Origin: Cryobacterium soli
Lineage (GTDB): Bacteria > Actinomycetota > Actinomycetes > Actinomycetales > Microbacteriaceae
Length of the DNA: 64,000 nt
Reading direction: 5' to 3'
Assembly: GCF_003611035.1 (NCBI RefSeq)
Contig: NZ_CP030033.1
Location: 3,782,001-3,846,000 of the forward strand
This document shows positions 34,490-42,881 of this stretch, in pieces (position 1 is the stretch's first letter; every line of letters begins with the position of its first letter). Position numbers and translations under genes: made by a program. Under the pieces are notes generated by a model. That model made no database searches, had not been told where the DNA came from, and worked only from the letters and a program-made list of their open reading frames with translations.

Positions 34490-35770
34490 ATGTCGCACAC
34501 CGAGCAGGCCGCGCCCACCGCCGACCTGCGGATGATGCGCCGCTCCACCGTGCTGACGCTCGGGCTGGTGGTGCTCGTGGGCGGCTTCGTGCAGCTCCTG
34601 TTGGGGGTCGACCTGCCCCTGACCCCGCGGATGATCGTCCTTGCGGCGCTCACGCTGGCCGCCGTCGCCGGCGCGCTTGCCACCATTCCGCTGTTACTCC
34701 GGGGGTCGGGGGAGGCCGCACCCACGCATCCGGTCGCGCTCGCCCTGCTCGGCACGAGCGGTGCGGCATGGCTGCTCGCCGTGCCGGCGCCGTTCGCCGG
34801 CTGGGGTTGGGCGTTCCTGTTCGCGCTGGCCGGCGGGGTGCTCGGCTGCCTGGTGACCGGATGGTGGAAGGCCGCGGTGGTGCTCGGCACCAACGCGGTC
34901 GTCGTCGGAGGGGGTGTGATCGGCATCCTCACCTCTCCGCCCGCGGTCGTCGCCCCGGCCGGCGCCGACGACACGGCCGATCTCATTGTTCTCGGCACCC
35001 TCGCCTTGTTCACGCTCATGCCGTTGAGCGCGGTCTGGGCGTTGCAGGTGGTGCTGCGCCTGGAGCACGCCCGGCAGACCGCGGCCGAGCTCGCGGTGGC
35101 GAAGGAGCGGCTGCGGTTCGCCACCGACCTGCACGACATCCAGGGCCACAACCTGCAGGTGATCGCCCTCAAGAGCGAACTGGCCGAACGGCTGCTGGCC
35201 GCGCGTCCCGAGCAGGCCGCCCGCGAGATCGCCGACATCCGGGTTATCGCGCAAGCGGCGCTCGACGACACTCGCGCGGTGGTGAACGACTACCGCACGG
35301 TCACCGTGGCCGTGGAGGTGCGGAACGCGGCGGCGGTGCTGCGCTCCGCGGGCATCCGGTGTGAGGCGCGCATCGACACGCCTGGCATGCCCACCACGAT
35401 CGGCGCCGTGTTCGCGGTCGCGATCCGGGAGGCGGCCACGAACGTGCTCCGGCACAGCCGGGCCACCGAGGCCACGATCGAGCTCGTGCTCGCGGATGCC
35501 GGCGAGTACCGGTTGACGGTGAGCAACAACGCCGCCGGTGCGGCGCGGCTCGGCGGAACGGGCCTGTCAGGCCTCGCCCACCGCGTCGCCGCGCAGAACG
35601 GCACGGTCGTGACCACCCGCACCGACGACATCTTCACGCTGGTCGTGCGGGTGCCCACCACGGATGCCGCCGTCCCCAACCCGGCGCAGGTCGGTGCGGC
35701 CGACGATGGCATGCCCGCCGACGGCCGAGTCCCGGCCTCCGCACCGACTCGACGGGAGGCCGGCCGATGA
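34490..35770 (+). CDS. DesK/NarL-type sensor histidine kinase
   Basis: A 426-aa protein with five to six transmembrane helices in the first 190 residues, a HisKA_3 dimerisation region and an HATPase domain. The phosphoacceptor is His215 in DLHDIQGHNLQVIALK, the DesK-like box. The N-box is AIREAATNVLRHSRA, and GTGLSGLAHRV is the G-box. A disordered tail of about 40 residues ends the protein. The DesK-like sensing region suggests membrane or envelope stress as input. It overlaps the regulator gene by four bases. Confidence 0.92.
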   Translation: MSHTEQAAPTADLRMMRRSTVLTLGLVVLVGGFVQLLLGVDLPLTPRMIVLAALTLAAVAGALATIPLLLRGSGEAAPTHPVALALLGTSGAAWLLAVPAPFAGWGWAFLFALAGGVLGCLVTGWWKAAVVLGTNAVVVGGGVIGILTSPPAVVAPAGADDTADLIVLGTLALFTLMPLSAVWALQVVLRLEHARQTAAELAVAKERLRFATDLHDIQGHNLQVIALKSELAERLLAARPEQAAREIADIRVIAQAALDDTRAVVNDYRTVTVAVEVRNAAAVLRSAGIRCEARIDTPGMPTTIGAVFAVAIREAATNVLRHSRATEATIELVLADAGEYRLTVSNNAAGAARLGGTGLSGLAHRVAAQNGTVVTTRTDDIFTLVVRVPTTDAAVPNPAQVGAADDGMPADGRVPASAPTRREAGR

Positions 35771-36369
35771 TTCGAATCGTGATCGCCGACGACGAGGAGC
35801 TCATCCGCGGCGCCCTCGTGGCCCTGCTCTCGCTCGAACCCGACCTCGAGGTCGTCGCGGATGTCGCCGATGGGGAGCAAGCGGTGGCCGCGGCGATCGC
35901 GCATCGCCCGGCAATCATGCTGCTCGACCTGGAGATGCCCCGGCTCGACGGCATCGACGCCGCCCAGCGGCTGCTGGGGCTGGTGGACACCCAGGTCATC
36001 ATCGTCACCCGGCACGCACGGCCCGGCACCCTGAAACGGGCCCTCGCCGCCGGGGTGCGCGGCTTCGTGCCCAAGTCCACCCCCGCGTCAGAGCTGGCCA
36101 CGATCATCCGCTCGGTCGCCGTCGGCGAGCGGTACATCGACGCGCGCCTGGCCACCGCGGCGCTCACTGAGGAAGAGAACCCGCTCACGCCCCGGGAGGT
36201 GGACGTGCTCCGGCTGGCCCGGGACGGCCTGGCCACCCGGCACATCGCGAAGCAGCTCGGCCTGGCGCACGGGACGGTGCGCAACCACATCTCCGCCGCC
36301 ATGGCCAAGCTCGCCGCCGACTCGCGCACCGCGGCCGCGGCGGCCGCGTGGGAGCAGGGCTGGATCTAG
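35767..36369 (+). CDS. LuxR/NarL-type response regulator
   Basis: A 200-aa response regulator. The receiver has the acidic pair D8/D9, phospho-Asp54 (LLDLEMPRLDG) and conserved Thr and Lys (VTRHAR, FVPKS). The C-terminal HTH is LTPREVDVLRLARDG then ATRHIAKQLGLAHGTVRNHI. It pairs with the preceding kinase through a four-base overlap. Confidence 0.93.
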   Translation: MIRIVIADDEELIRGALVALLSLEPDLEVVADVADGEQAVAAAIAHRPAIMLLDLEMPRLDGIDAAQRLLGLVDTQVIIVTRHARPGTLKRALAAGVRGFVPKSTPASELATIIRSVAVGERYIDARLATAALTEEENPLTPREVDVLRLARDGLATRHIAKQLGLAHGTVRNHISAAMAKLAADSRTAAAAAAWEQGWI

Positions 36370-36517
36370 CCAGCGCGGGAATGCTGGCCTCGCCTTGGCG
36401 CGCAGAGCGGCGTAGCCTGCGAGACCCAGACCCTCACCGTGTGCGCGCCAGAGGAGCGGAATGCAGGTCGGGGAATCCACTACCGTCAGCGGCCTGTCGA
36501 CCCGTGAGCGGTTCGCG

Positions 36518-36608
36518 CTGGTCGAGCCTGTCGAGACCCCGTGAGCCGACCTACGAGATGGGCGCGCCACGCAGGCACGTCACCGGGTGTCGACACGCTC
36601 AACCAGCG
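36518..36608. repeat. Inverted pair of GTCGAGCCTGTCGAGACC repeats
   Basis: CTGGTCGAGCCTGTCGAGAC at 36518-36537 faces GTGTCGACACGCTCAACCAG near 36587-36606, about 50 bases apart. The pair could fold into a hairpin. It belongs to the dispersed family seen at 8793. Confidence 0.65.
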
Positions 36609-36628
36609 AAGTGGCCGCAGGCATGCGT

Positions 36629-37228
36629 TCAGGCGGAGACGCGCGCCACAATCGCGCCGTGCGGGCGGTGCCCAGGTCCCGTGCGCGTGTAGGTCTCGAC
36701 GATCTCGAAGTGAGCGGAGCGCAGCTCGTTGCTCAGGGCGTCGACGGGCCAGCGATAGGCGGTCGTGACGGCATGCTCGAACTGCTCGAGCACCGGGCCC
36801 TCGAAGAATCCGAGCAGGAGTTTGCCGCCTGGCCGCAGAATGCGGGCGAACTCGGTCAGCGCAGCCCGGAGGGAGCCTGGTTCGTGGTGGATGAGCGAGT
36901 ACCAGGCGAGGATGCCCGCGACAGTACCGGGCGGGTTGGGCAGCTCGCCGATGTCGCCGACCTCGAAGGACACCCCAGGATGGGCCCGTCGGGCATGGTC
37001 GACAAAGCTCGAGACACCGTCCACGCCCCGCACATCGACACCACGAGATGCAAGGTGCCCGCTCCACTGCCCCGGGCCGCAGCCGGCATCGATCAGAGGA
37101 CCATCAAGCTGGGCGGCCCATCCGGTGACAAACTGCAGGTCCGCCGGGTGCACCGACGCCATCGAGCCGAGCTGCTCCGTGTACTCCATGGCACGGCGGG
37201 CATACGCGGCAGTGATGTCGGCTGTCAT
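36629..37228 (-). CDS. SAM-dependent methyltransferase
   Basis: A 199-aa class I methyltransferase. Motif I is LIDAGCGPGQWSGHL, followed by VDGVSSFVDHARRAHPG and a post-motif ILAWYSLIHHEPG. ARILRPGGKLLLGFFEG matches the usual strand 5 region. The substrate is unknown. Inverted repeats flank both ends of the gene, so it lies between two repeat clusters. Confidence 0.88.
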   Translation of the reverse strand: MTADITAAYARRAMEYTEQLGSMASVHPADLQFVTGWAAQLDGPLIDAGCGPGQWSGHLASRGVDVRGVDGVSSFVDHARRAHPGVSFEVGDIGELPNPPGTVAGILAWYSLIHHEPGSLRAALTEFARILRPGGKLLLGFFEGPVLEQFEHAVTTAYRWPVDALSNELRSAHFEIVETYTRTGPGHRPHGAIVARVSA

Positions 37229-37290
37229 GCTTCCGAGCCTAGAGAGTCACGGCGCTCACGGGTGGGGGCGCGTTGGTCTCGTTGGTCTCG

Positions 37291-37430
37291 TTGGTCGAGC
37301 GTGTCGAGACCCCGCGAGGTGTCTGCGTACCGGGTTCACTGGTTCCACGGTTCGCAGGTTGTCTCACCAGGTTTCGACAAGCTCAACCAGCGAAGGGGCG
37401 CGTTGGTCTCGGCGGTCGAGCTTGTCGGCG
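37291..37430. repeat. Three-copy GTCGAGCNTGTCGA repeat cluster
   Basis: TTGGTCGAGCGTGTCGAGAC starts at 37291. A reverse copy (GGTTTCGACAAGCTCAACCAG, split as GGTTTCGACAAG and CTCAACCAG) lies near 37370-37390, and a third forward copy (GGCGGTCGAGCTTGTCGG) near 37411. The first two form an inverted pair. Confidence 0.65.
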
Positions 37431-37433
37431 GGC

Positions 37434-38405
37434 CTAACGCGCCGCGAGGGTCGTGAGCAGCGCGGCCGGCAGCTCCGGCTCGGGCAGCGTCACCGCGAAC
37501 AGGGTGCCGTTGGTGCGCTCCACGACGAGCGCGGGACCGCTCGCCACCACGATGGCCGAGCGGCCGGGGCGGATCCGGTAGCCCCAGCCGCCCCACTCCA
37601 TCGGCGCGATGGTCTCGGCGCGCGCCGACACGATCTGGTCGAGCCGCAACCGTCGCAACGGCAGCCCAAGCAGCGCCGACATCACCCGCAGTCCGCGGCG
37701 GTCCACGCTCACCCGCAACCGGCCGAAGGCCAGGCACGACAGCGCCACCAACCCCACTGTCACCGCGCCGCCGGACCCCGGCCCACCGAGAACCGCACTC
37801 AGCACCGCGAGCGCCACGGTGGCCAGGCCCAGAACGCCGGCGAGCCAGAGGAGCAGCGGCACCCGGACGGTGGTGAACCAGGCGCCGGTCTCGCTCGCCG
37901 CCAACGGCACCGAGACGGGGGAGTACGGCTGCGGCTCAAACGGGCGCCGCGGCGACAGCACGAAGGGAATCAGGCCGAAGGCGCCGGCCAGCACACCGAG
38001 CAACGGCCAGCCGCCCGCGTCGGGTTTCGACGACCCTGTCACCAGGACGAGCCCGGCGGTCACCAGCCAGATGCCCGTGCCCAGTCCGGCGGCACAACCC
38101 GCGACGAGCAGCAACGTGCGACGGATGTCGGCGGTGCGGCGGGACAGAGCGGCCAGCCCCGCCAGCGCGGCGAGCAGGGCGATGCCACCGGTGATCGCCA
38201 GCATTAGCGCGGTCGGCGAGGTGGACGTCACCTCGGTGCCGTTCCACTGCCGAGGCAGCTCCGCCGGAAGCCGGTCGTGCCACTGCAGCGCCGTCACCAC
38301 GACGGTGACAACCGGCAGCCACAGCAACCCGACCGCAAGCCGGTCGCGACTGGTGGCGCGCGGGTCGAGTGCCGGGGCGGCGTCGATGGTGGTCTGGTCT
38401 GGCAT
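37434..38405 (-). CDS. DUF1648-type multi-pass membrane protein
   Basis: A 323-aa protein with about seven hydrophobic segments. The start of the mature region (WLPVVTVVVTALQWHDRLPA) resembles DUF1648, common in actinobacterial membrane proteins. The C-terminal portion (APMEWGGWGYRIRPGRSAIV, VERTNGTLFAV) is polar and conserved; a fragment of it is repeated at 60209-60346. It lies 3 bases downstream of the YtrA-like GntR gene, forming the usual GntR plus DUF1648 pair. Confidence 0.82.
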   Translation of the reverse strand: MPDQTTIDAAPALDPRATSRDRLAVGLLWLPVVTVVVTALQWHDRLPAELPRQWNGTEVTSTSPTALMLAITGGIALLAALAGLAALSRRTADIRRTLLLVAGCAAGLGTGIWLVTAGLVLVTGSSKPDAGGWPLLGVLAGAFGLIPFVLSPRRPFEPQPYSPVSVPLAASETGAWFTTVRVPLLLWLAGVLGLATVALAVLSAVLGGPGSGGAVTVGLVALSCLAFGRLRVSVDRRGLRVMSALLGLPLRRLRLDQIVSARAETIAPMEWGGWGYRIRPGRSAIVVASGPALVVERTNGTLFAVTLPEPELPAALLTTLAAR

Positions 38406-38408
38406 GGC

Positions 38409-38759
38409 TCAGCCTCTCGTTTGGATCAGGGTCAGCACGTCCGGCAGGGTCACGCCGAGCTTGCGGGCCTCGGCGAGCAGCGCGTCGGCCAGCTCGGTCA
38501 GGCGCACCGTTCCGGCGTCGGCATCCGCTCGCACCGAGGCGCCGCGGCCCTGACGCATCTCGAGAATGCCGTCGTCGCGCAGCTGCTGATAGGCGCGCAG
38601 CACGGTGTGCATGTTGATGTCGAGGGCGCTGGCCAGCTCGCGGGCCGGCGGCAGCCGGGTGCCCGGCGCCAGGGTGCCGTCGACCACCGACGCGCGCACC
38701 TGCACGGCCAATTGGTCGGCGATGGACACCGACGACGCCTGATCAACCCGAAACAACAT
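38409..38759 (-). CDS. YtrA-like GntR regulator
   Basis: A 116-aa short GntR protein of the YtrA type: a winged helix (ADQLAVQVRASVVDGTLAPG, LPPARELASALDINMHTVLR) plus a short dimerisation tail, without a ligand domain. It sits just upstream of the DUF1648-type gene and probably represses both. The start is 4 bases downstream of the palindrome at 38764-38784, so the mRNA may be leaderless or nearly so. Confidence 0.87.
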   Translation of the reverse strand: MLFRVDQASSVSIADQLAVQVRASVVDGTLAPGTRLPPARELASALDINMHTVLRAYQQLRDDGILEMRQGRGASVRADADAGTVRLTELADALLAEARKLGVTLPDVLTLIQTRG

Positions 38760-38763
38760 GTTT

Positions 38764-38784
38764 GCAATGTTACTAGAACAATGC
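38764..38784. promoter_or_regulatory. Probable operator of the YtrA-like regulator
   Basis: A 21-base near-palindrome with arms GCAATGTT and AACAATGC. It begins immediately upstream of the GntR start codon. Its position suggests autorepression. Confidence 0.55.
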
Positions 38785-38847
38785 CGCCTGTGTTGACCCG
38801 CTAGGGCACACCGGCATCCGCGGCGGGCGCTCACTACGCCGTGCCAG

Positions 38848-38919
38848 CGTCACTGCTCCTCGTACCGTTGGCCGCGCCCGCTATAGCGGGCGCGGTCGCC
38901 CGTACGAGGTGCAGTGACG
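38848..38919. repeat. CTATAG-centred palindromic element, copy 2
   Basis: The core GCGCCCGCTATAGCGGGCGC (38874-38893) is a perfect 20-base palindrome. The outer arms CGTCACTGC and GCAGTGACG also pair. It lies between the CDGSH and GntR genes on the minus strand and may be a strong terminator for the CDGSH operon. Confidence 0.75.
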
Positions 38920-38951
38920 GACGGCGTTCCGTGTCCTCACCCCTCCCGAGA

Positions 38952-39260
38952 TCAGGACAGCGGGGGCTGCGGCGCCGGCGGCTCCTGTTCCGTGCGGAAC
39001 CCGATGGCCTTGTGGCTGCCGTCGCAGAACGGCTTGAGCGAGGAGACCCCGCAGCGGCAGAGAGCCACGGTCTTCCGCCGCGGCGGAATCACCTTGCCCG
39101 TGGGCGTGAGGATCTCGAACGGTCCGCGCACCAGCAGCGGACCGTTCGGGTACGCGGTGATGCTCACCGGCTCGGTGGCACCGGTGTCGGGCTCGTCGTC
39201 CCACTGGTCGTCAAACCGGGTGGAGGGCCGAGCAGTGGGCTGGGCGTCGGGCTCGGTCAC
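38952..39260 (-). CDS. CDGSH iron-sulfur protein
   Basis: A 102-aa protein with a single CDGSH [2Fe-2S] motif CRCGVSSLKPFCDGSH. The three Cys and one His ligands are all present. An acidic, disordered N-terminus of about 30 residues precedes it. CDGSH proteins transfer electrons or clusters. The GTG start at 39260 overlaps the stop of the diiron enzyme gene (GTGA), so they are translated together, pointing to it as the redox partner. Confidence 0.88.
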   Translation of the reverse strand: MTEPDAQPTARPSTRFDDQWDDEPDTGATEPVSITAYPNGPLLVRGPFEILTPTGKVIPPRRKTVALCRCGVSSLKPFCDGSHKAIGFRTEQEPPAPQPPLS

Positions 39261-40300
39261 GCGGGCACCGCGGCACTCTGCGGCACCCGCAGGGCCGAGG
39301 TGCCGGCCGTCCAGGCGTCGATCTGCTGCGCACCGGCCAGGCCGTCCACGTAGAGTCCGGCCGCGGCCCCGAAGAAGACGTCCTCGAGCAGCTCCGGTTC
39401 GTCGGTGGCGAGGGACCCGGCCAGGTCGCGCGCGGCGATCTGCTCGTGCACCGCATCCGCTTCGACGTGCTCGTCGAAGTAGAAGGTGACGTCGGCGTCG
39501 TAGCCCAGCCGCCTAAACCCGTTGCCGTAGAGGCGGTTGGGCAGCGACGAGGTCATCTCGAAGGCGGCGAGGTGCCCGGCGATGGCGCCGCGCAGCCGGC
39601 GGTGGGTGCCGAACATGGTCATCATGTTGCTCGAGGCCAGTGTGATCGCCGGCACCACGTCGACGTAGTGTCCGTTGGTGGCGTCCAGGCCCACGCCGCG
39701 CAGGGTGCGGGCGAACAGCTCGGCGTGCATGCGGTCGAACCGGCCGCCGCCGTACTCGTCGGCCTGGATCTCCACGAGCGCCGCCTTGGCGTGCCGGCGC
39801 AGGCGCGGGATCGCCCAGGTGTGCGGGTCGGCCTCCTTGAGCTGGTAGATCGAGCGCAGGATGAGGAACTCCCGCGCCTGCTCGTCGGTGGCCTTCTTCG
39901 CCAGGTAGCGGGAGACGCTCGGGCCGGTGTCCGAGCCGGTCAGCTCGAACAGCGCCGCGGCGACGCTCTCCAGTCCGGGTTCGGGCAGGTCGGGCACGGA
40001 TGCGCGTTCGCGCAGTGCCTGTTCAAACGGGGCTTCGATCGCCGCGCAGAGCGCGAGCACCTCTGGGTGCCATTCCCAGTCGTCGTCGACGCCGTGCAGG
40101 CCGCTGTATCGCAGCTCGTAGGCCAGGAACAGGGCAGTCTGCAGATCGTCGTCCTGCACGATGTCGGCCGTGTCGGCCAGGGCGGCGGCGGTGCGCTCGC
40201 GTAGCGCTGAGGCAAGACCGGTGTCGGGGGCGGTGGGGGAGGTGTCGAGAAGTTCGAGCAGGGCACCGCTGACCGGGCCTCGGGAAGTGGGGAGTCGCAT
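39257..40300 (-). CDS. Heme-oxygenase-like diiron enzyme (iron-containing redox enzyme)
   Basis: A 347-aa helical protein of the HDO (heme-oxygenase-like diiron oxidase/oxygenase) superfamily. Candidate iron ligands lie in LKEADPHTW, AALVEIQADEYGGG and YFDEHVEADAVHEQ, matching the E-H and D-x3-H helices of the fold. Such enzymes cleave or oxidise small acids and amines with O2. The overlapping CDGSH gene would supply electrons. Substrate and product are unknown. Confidence 0.8.
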   Translation of the reverse strand: MRLPTSRGPVSGALLELLDTSPTAPDTGLASALRERTAAALADTADIVQDDDLQTALFLAYELRYSGLHGVDDDWEWHPEVLALCAAIEAPFEQALRERASVPDLPEPGLESVAAALFELTGSDTGPSVSRYLAKKATDEQAREFLILRSIYQLKEADPHTWAIPRLRRHAKAALVEIQADEYGGGRFDRMHAELFARTLRGVGLDATNGHYVDVVPAITLASSNMMTMFGTHRRLRGAIAGHLAAFEMTSSLPNRLYGNGFRRLGYDADVTFYFDEHVEADAVHEQIAARDLAGSLATDEPELLEDVFFGAAAGLYVDGLAGAQQIDAWTAGTSALRVPQSAAVPA

Positions 40301-40455
40301 GTGCGTTACCTCGCTAGTCGGCTGGCTGGGCGCGCCCGGGTGGCATCGCCGCCAAGGTGGACGACGTTACACGCGACCACCGACACTGGTGTCGCGCCGC
40401 GCCCTTCGCGTCTGATCGCCTGGTCGTCAGGGCGCTTCTCGTCCGCCGAGGTGGG

Positions 40456-40935
40456 CTACGCGCGCCGGAACGTCATCCGCCAGTTCGTCTCCCACGACAG
40501 CCCTGCATCGTTCGAGAACGCCTGTTGCCAGGTGGGCTCTGGTCCGGTCGCATCCCAGATGAAGCGCACGCGGATGGGCACGCCGTGCAGCACGTCCTCG
40601 GCCAGGAAGGTGCCGATCCCGTCGGCGAACGCCCCGCGCACGGGTGTATCGAGCGCAGTCGGGTTGCGGCCGTCGAGCCACCAGATCGACCACTCGGCAT
40701 CCGCCGTGGAATACGAGCGGAGGGCGACGGCCCGATAGTCGCCCGCCGGATGCCGGAGGAGGTTGTCTTCGAGGTTGCCCAACCCGCCCAGAATGCTGCG
40801 CGTGGAGGAGAGCCCCTCGAAGGTGGTCCAGGTATCGGCGCCGCTGAAGATACCGTCCAGCTTTTCGTGCCGAACCGTCCAGTCGCCGAGGATGAAATCG
40901 AAGTCGCCGGGTGCCTGTGGGCCGTTCGTCGACAT
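40456..40935 (-). CDS. DUF1579-like small protein
   Basis: A 159-aa protein resembling heme-binding/lipocalin-like DUF1579 proteins: DFILGDWTVRHEKLDG opening, RSYSTADAEWSIWWLDGRNP, and a Trp-rich C-terminus WETNWRMTFRRA. It lacks a signal peptide. The neighbours do not indicate a role. Confidence 0.72.
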   Translation of the reverse strand: MSTNGPQAPGDFDFILGDWTVRHEKLDGIFSGADTWTTFEGLSSTRSILGGLGNLEDNLLRHPAGDYRAVALRSYSTADAEWSIWWLDGRNPTALDTPVRGAFADGIGTFLAEDVLHGVPIRVRFIWDATGPEPTWQQAFSNDAGLSWETNWRMTFRRA

Positions 40936-41113
40936 AAGACTGTCCTTTGCTCGATGCGCGATGTGCCGGGCCGGGTCATCGTTTCGCCGATCGAATGACG
41001 GATGTCGGATGCTCGGCCCTGACAACCCTCCCAGCTTCCGAGGCCGCCCCCAAGGCCACTTGGCGGCGAGAGTGCTGGACCACTGCATCGGTGGTGCTCC
41101 CCGGCCTACTCGG

Positions 41114-41173
41114 TGCGCCCCGTGTGGCTGGATGCGCCACCTATAGCTGGCGCATCCAGCCACACGGGGTGCA
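41114..41173. repeat. CTATAG-centred palindromic element, copy 3
   Basis: A 60-base palindrome with 27-base arms (25 match) around CTATAG at 41141-41146. Inner arm GGCTGGATGCGCCA pairs with TGGCGCATCCAGCC. It is followed by GCGAAGCCC, a tail shared with copy 4. It fills the gap downstream of the hydrolase gene. Confidence 0.8.
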
Positions 41174-41221
41174 GCGAAGCCCAAACGGATGCGTGGCACC
41201 CCGCGGCCGGCCCACCCGGGT

Positions 41222-41962
41222 TCAGTCGGTGCGAGACGCCGCCGACCGAATGGCCTGGGCCAGGTCGCCGGGGCGGCTCCACATCGGCCAGTGGCCGGTC
41301 GGGAGGTCGACGACGTCGAGGTGCTCGAGGGTCGCGACCTCGGCGAACATGGGATGGCCTGATCGGGCCAGCTCCAGCATCTGCGCGCTCGGGATCGAGC
41401 AGCACACCAGGGTGGTCGGAACCGCGCGCCGGGCATCGTTCGTGAGCCCGAGGGGCTGACGCAGCACGGGGCCGGGCTCGGGGACCGCCCGGGCCCGGAA
41501 GCGCCCGAGGGCCTCCGCGCTCAGCCCGTCGAGGCTCGCCTGCGGGGGGAATGCGTCGAAGGGCGGCAGCGGAAGCTCTTCCATTCCCTCTGGAAGGTCG
41601 GGGGCGAAGACGCTTCCGGCGGCGACCGGCCCGGAGTCGACCCACACCACTCGCCGCACAAGCTCCGGGTGCCGGTCGAGCACGAGGCTGACGGGAAAGT
41701 TCGCCCCGCTGTGAGCGACGATGATCGCGGGCTGCTCCGCGGAGACCCCGAGTCGAGCGAAGAGCTCCAGGATCGAGGCGGCTTGATCGTCGAGGGTCTT
41801 CGTCGCACGATCGGGGTCGTCGCCGTCGAGACCGGGCAGGGTCATCGCGACGGCCCGGGCATGGTCGGTTGTCAGATGGTCAAGGACGTCATCCCACGCC
41901 CACGCGCCGAGCCAGTGGCCGGCGATGAGAACGATGGTGGGACTGCTCGTTGTAGGTGTCAT
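41222..41962 (-). CDS. Alpha/beta hydrolase
   Basis: A 246-aa alpha/beta hydrolase. It has IVLIAGHWLGAWAWDDVLDH, the nucleophile elbow IIVAHSGANFPV and the late LPTGHWPMWSRP histidine. It diverges from a WYL regulator; the two starts are 73 bases apart and share a repeat-containing promoter region. The substrate is unknown, but the layout suggests induction through the WYL protein. Confidence 0.88.
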   Translation of the reverse strand: MTPTTSSPTIVLIAGHWLGAWAWDDVLDHLTTDHARAVAMTLPGLDGDDPDRATKTLDDQAASILELFARLGVSAEQPAIIVAHSGANFPVSLVLDRHPELVRRVVWVDSGPVAAGSVFAPDLPEGMEELPLPPFDAFPPQASLDGLSAEALGRFRARAVPEPGPVLRQPLGLTNDARRAVPTTLVCCSIPSAQMLELARSGHPMFAEVATLEHLDVVDLPTGHWPMWSRPGDLAQAIRSAASRTD

Positions 41963-42015
41963 GTCACTACTCTCGTAGGCGCTACCGGCAGGTGTGTGTC
42001 ACTATTTGTGTCATG
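41956..42015. promoter_or_regulatory. Divergent promoter region with direct repeats
   Basis: GTGTCATG occurs at 41956-41963 and 42008-42015, and TGTCACTA at 41962-41969 and 41997-42004. The arrangement lies between the hydrolase and WYL starts and is a good candidate for the WYL protein's binding sites. Confidence 0.4.
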
Positions 42016-42035
42016 AATTTGCTGCGAGTCGAACG

Positions 42036-42734
42036 GTGAAGCGAACTGAACGGCTCCACGCGTTGTCCGAGATGCTACGCCGCAACGGCTCACGGGGCTG
42101 CTCCGCCGACAGGCTGGCGAGAGAGTTCGACGTCTCCGTTCGCACGGTCAAGAGAGACCTCGCCGCGCTCGAGCGCAGCGGCGCGCCGCTCTGGTCCCGC
42201 CCCGGTCCGGGCGGCGGCTTCGGGATGGCCGTGGGCGCATCCTTGCCACCGGTCAGTCTGTCCCCGGCCCAGGCCGTCGCGCTCCTGGCGGCCGTGTCGG
42301 CCGCGCCCGATGCCCCCTACGCCGATCTGGCCTCGGCCGGCATCCAGAAGATCCTGGACGTGCTCGACCCCCGCACCCGAGCACGAGCCGACGAGCTGGC
42401 CGAACGGGTCTGGGTCAACCCGCCTCCCTCCTCGTCGCGAGCAATCAGGTCGGCTCTGGAGCAGGCGATGGCCGAGCAGCGCGTCATCCGGCTTCGCTAC
42501 ACGGCGGCAGACGGTGCCACCAGCACGCGTGACGTCGAACCCCTGCTCTTCGCCTCCACGAACGGCCAGTGGTACCTGGTCGGCTGGTGCCAGCTGCGCG
42601 ACGCAATCCGCTGGTTCACCGTGTCGCGCATCGAGCGCGCCAGCGTCACCAAGACGGCCTGCAGCGGCCATACCCTCCAGGAGGTTGGCGAGCCCCCGGC
42701 GAACGCCAGACCGGTACACGCGCGCGGCGAGTGA
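42036..42734 (+). CDS. HTH/WYL-domain transcriptional regulator
   Basis: A 232-aa YafY-type regulator related to that at 19121. It has an HTH (SADRLAREFDVSVRTVKRDL) and a WYL domain with VIRLRYTAADG, QWYLVGWCQLR and WFTVSRIERA. The GTG at 42036 is chosen because the family usually begins a few residues before the HTH; earlier ATG/GTG starts are possible. Confidence 0.86.
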   Translation: MKRTERLHALSEMLRRNGSRGCSADRLAREFDVSVRTVKRDLAALERSGAPLWSRPGPGGGFGMAVGASLPPVSLSPAQAVALLAAVSAAPDAPYADLASAGIQKILDVLDPRTRARADELAERVWVNPPPSSSRAIRSALEQAMAEQRVIRLRYTAADGATSTRDVEPLLFASTNGQWYLVGWCQLRDAIRWFTVSRIERASVTKTACSGHTLQEVGEPPANARPVHARGE

Positions 42735-42793
42735 GCCGCGCAGCGCCGCCACCGCACGCACTGAGAGCACTCGACCACACCGGGTAAGAAAAA

Positions 42794-42839
42794 GGCAGGG
42801 TTTAACCCTGCCATCGATCTGCCCGCACCTCCCTACTCT
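42794..42839 (+). promoter_or_regulatory. Conserved leader of surface protein 1
   Basis: A perfect 19-base inverted repeat, GGCAGGGTT-T-AACCCTGCC (42794-42812), is followed by CATCGATCTGC and a -10-like TACTCT (42834-42839). The ATG lies 48 bases beyond the start of that -10. The same layout occurs at 55978-56023. It is probably an operator plus promoter shared by both surface-protein genes. Confidence 0.6.
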
Positions 42840-42881
42840 CAGGGACGGAGCCGAATTGTCTCCACAATCTCGGGAGTCTCA

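Noticed and set aside
36765..38207. 480-codon plus-strand frame over the methyltransferase and DUF1648 genes
   Set aside because: Spans two genes and an intergenic repeat cluster, with no domain or start site.
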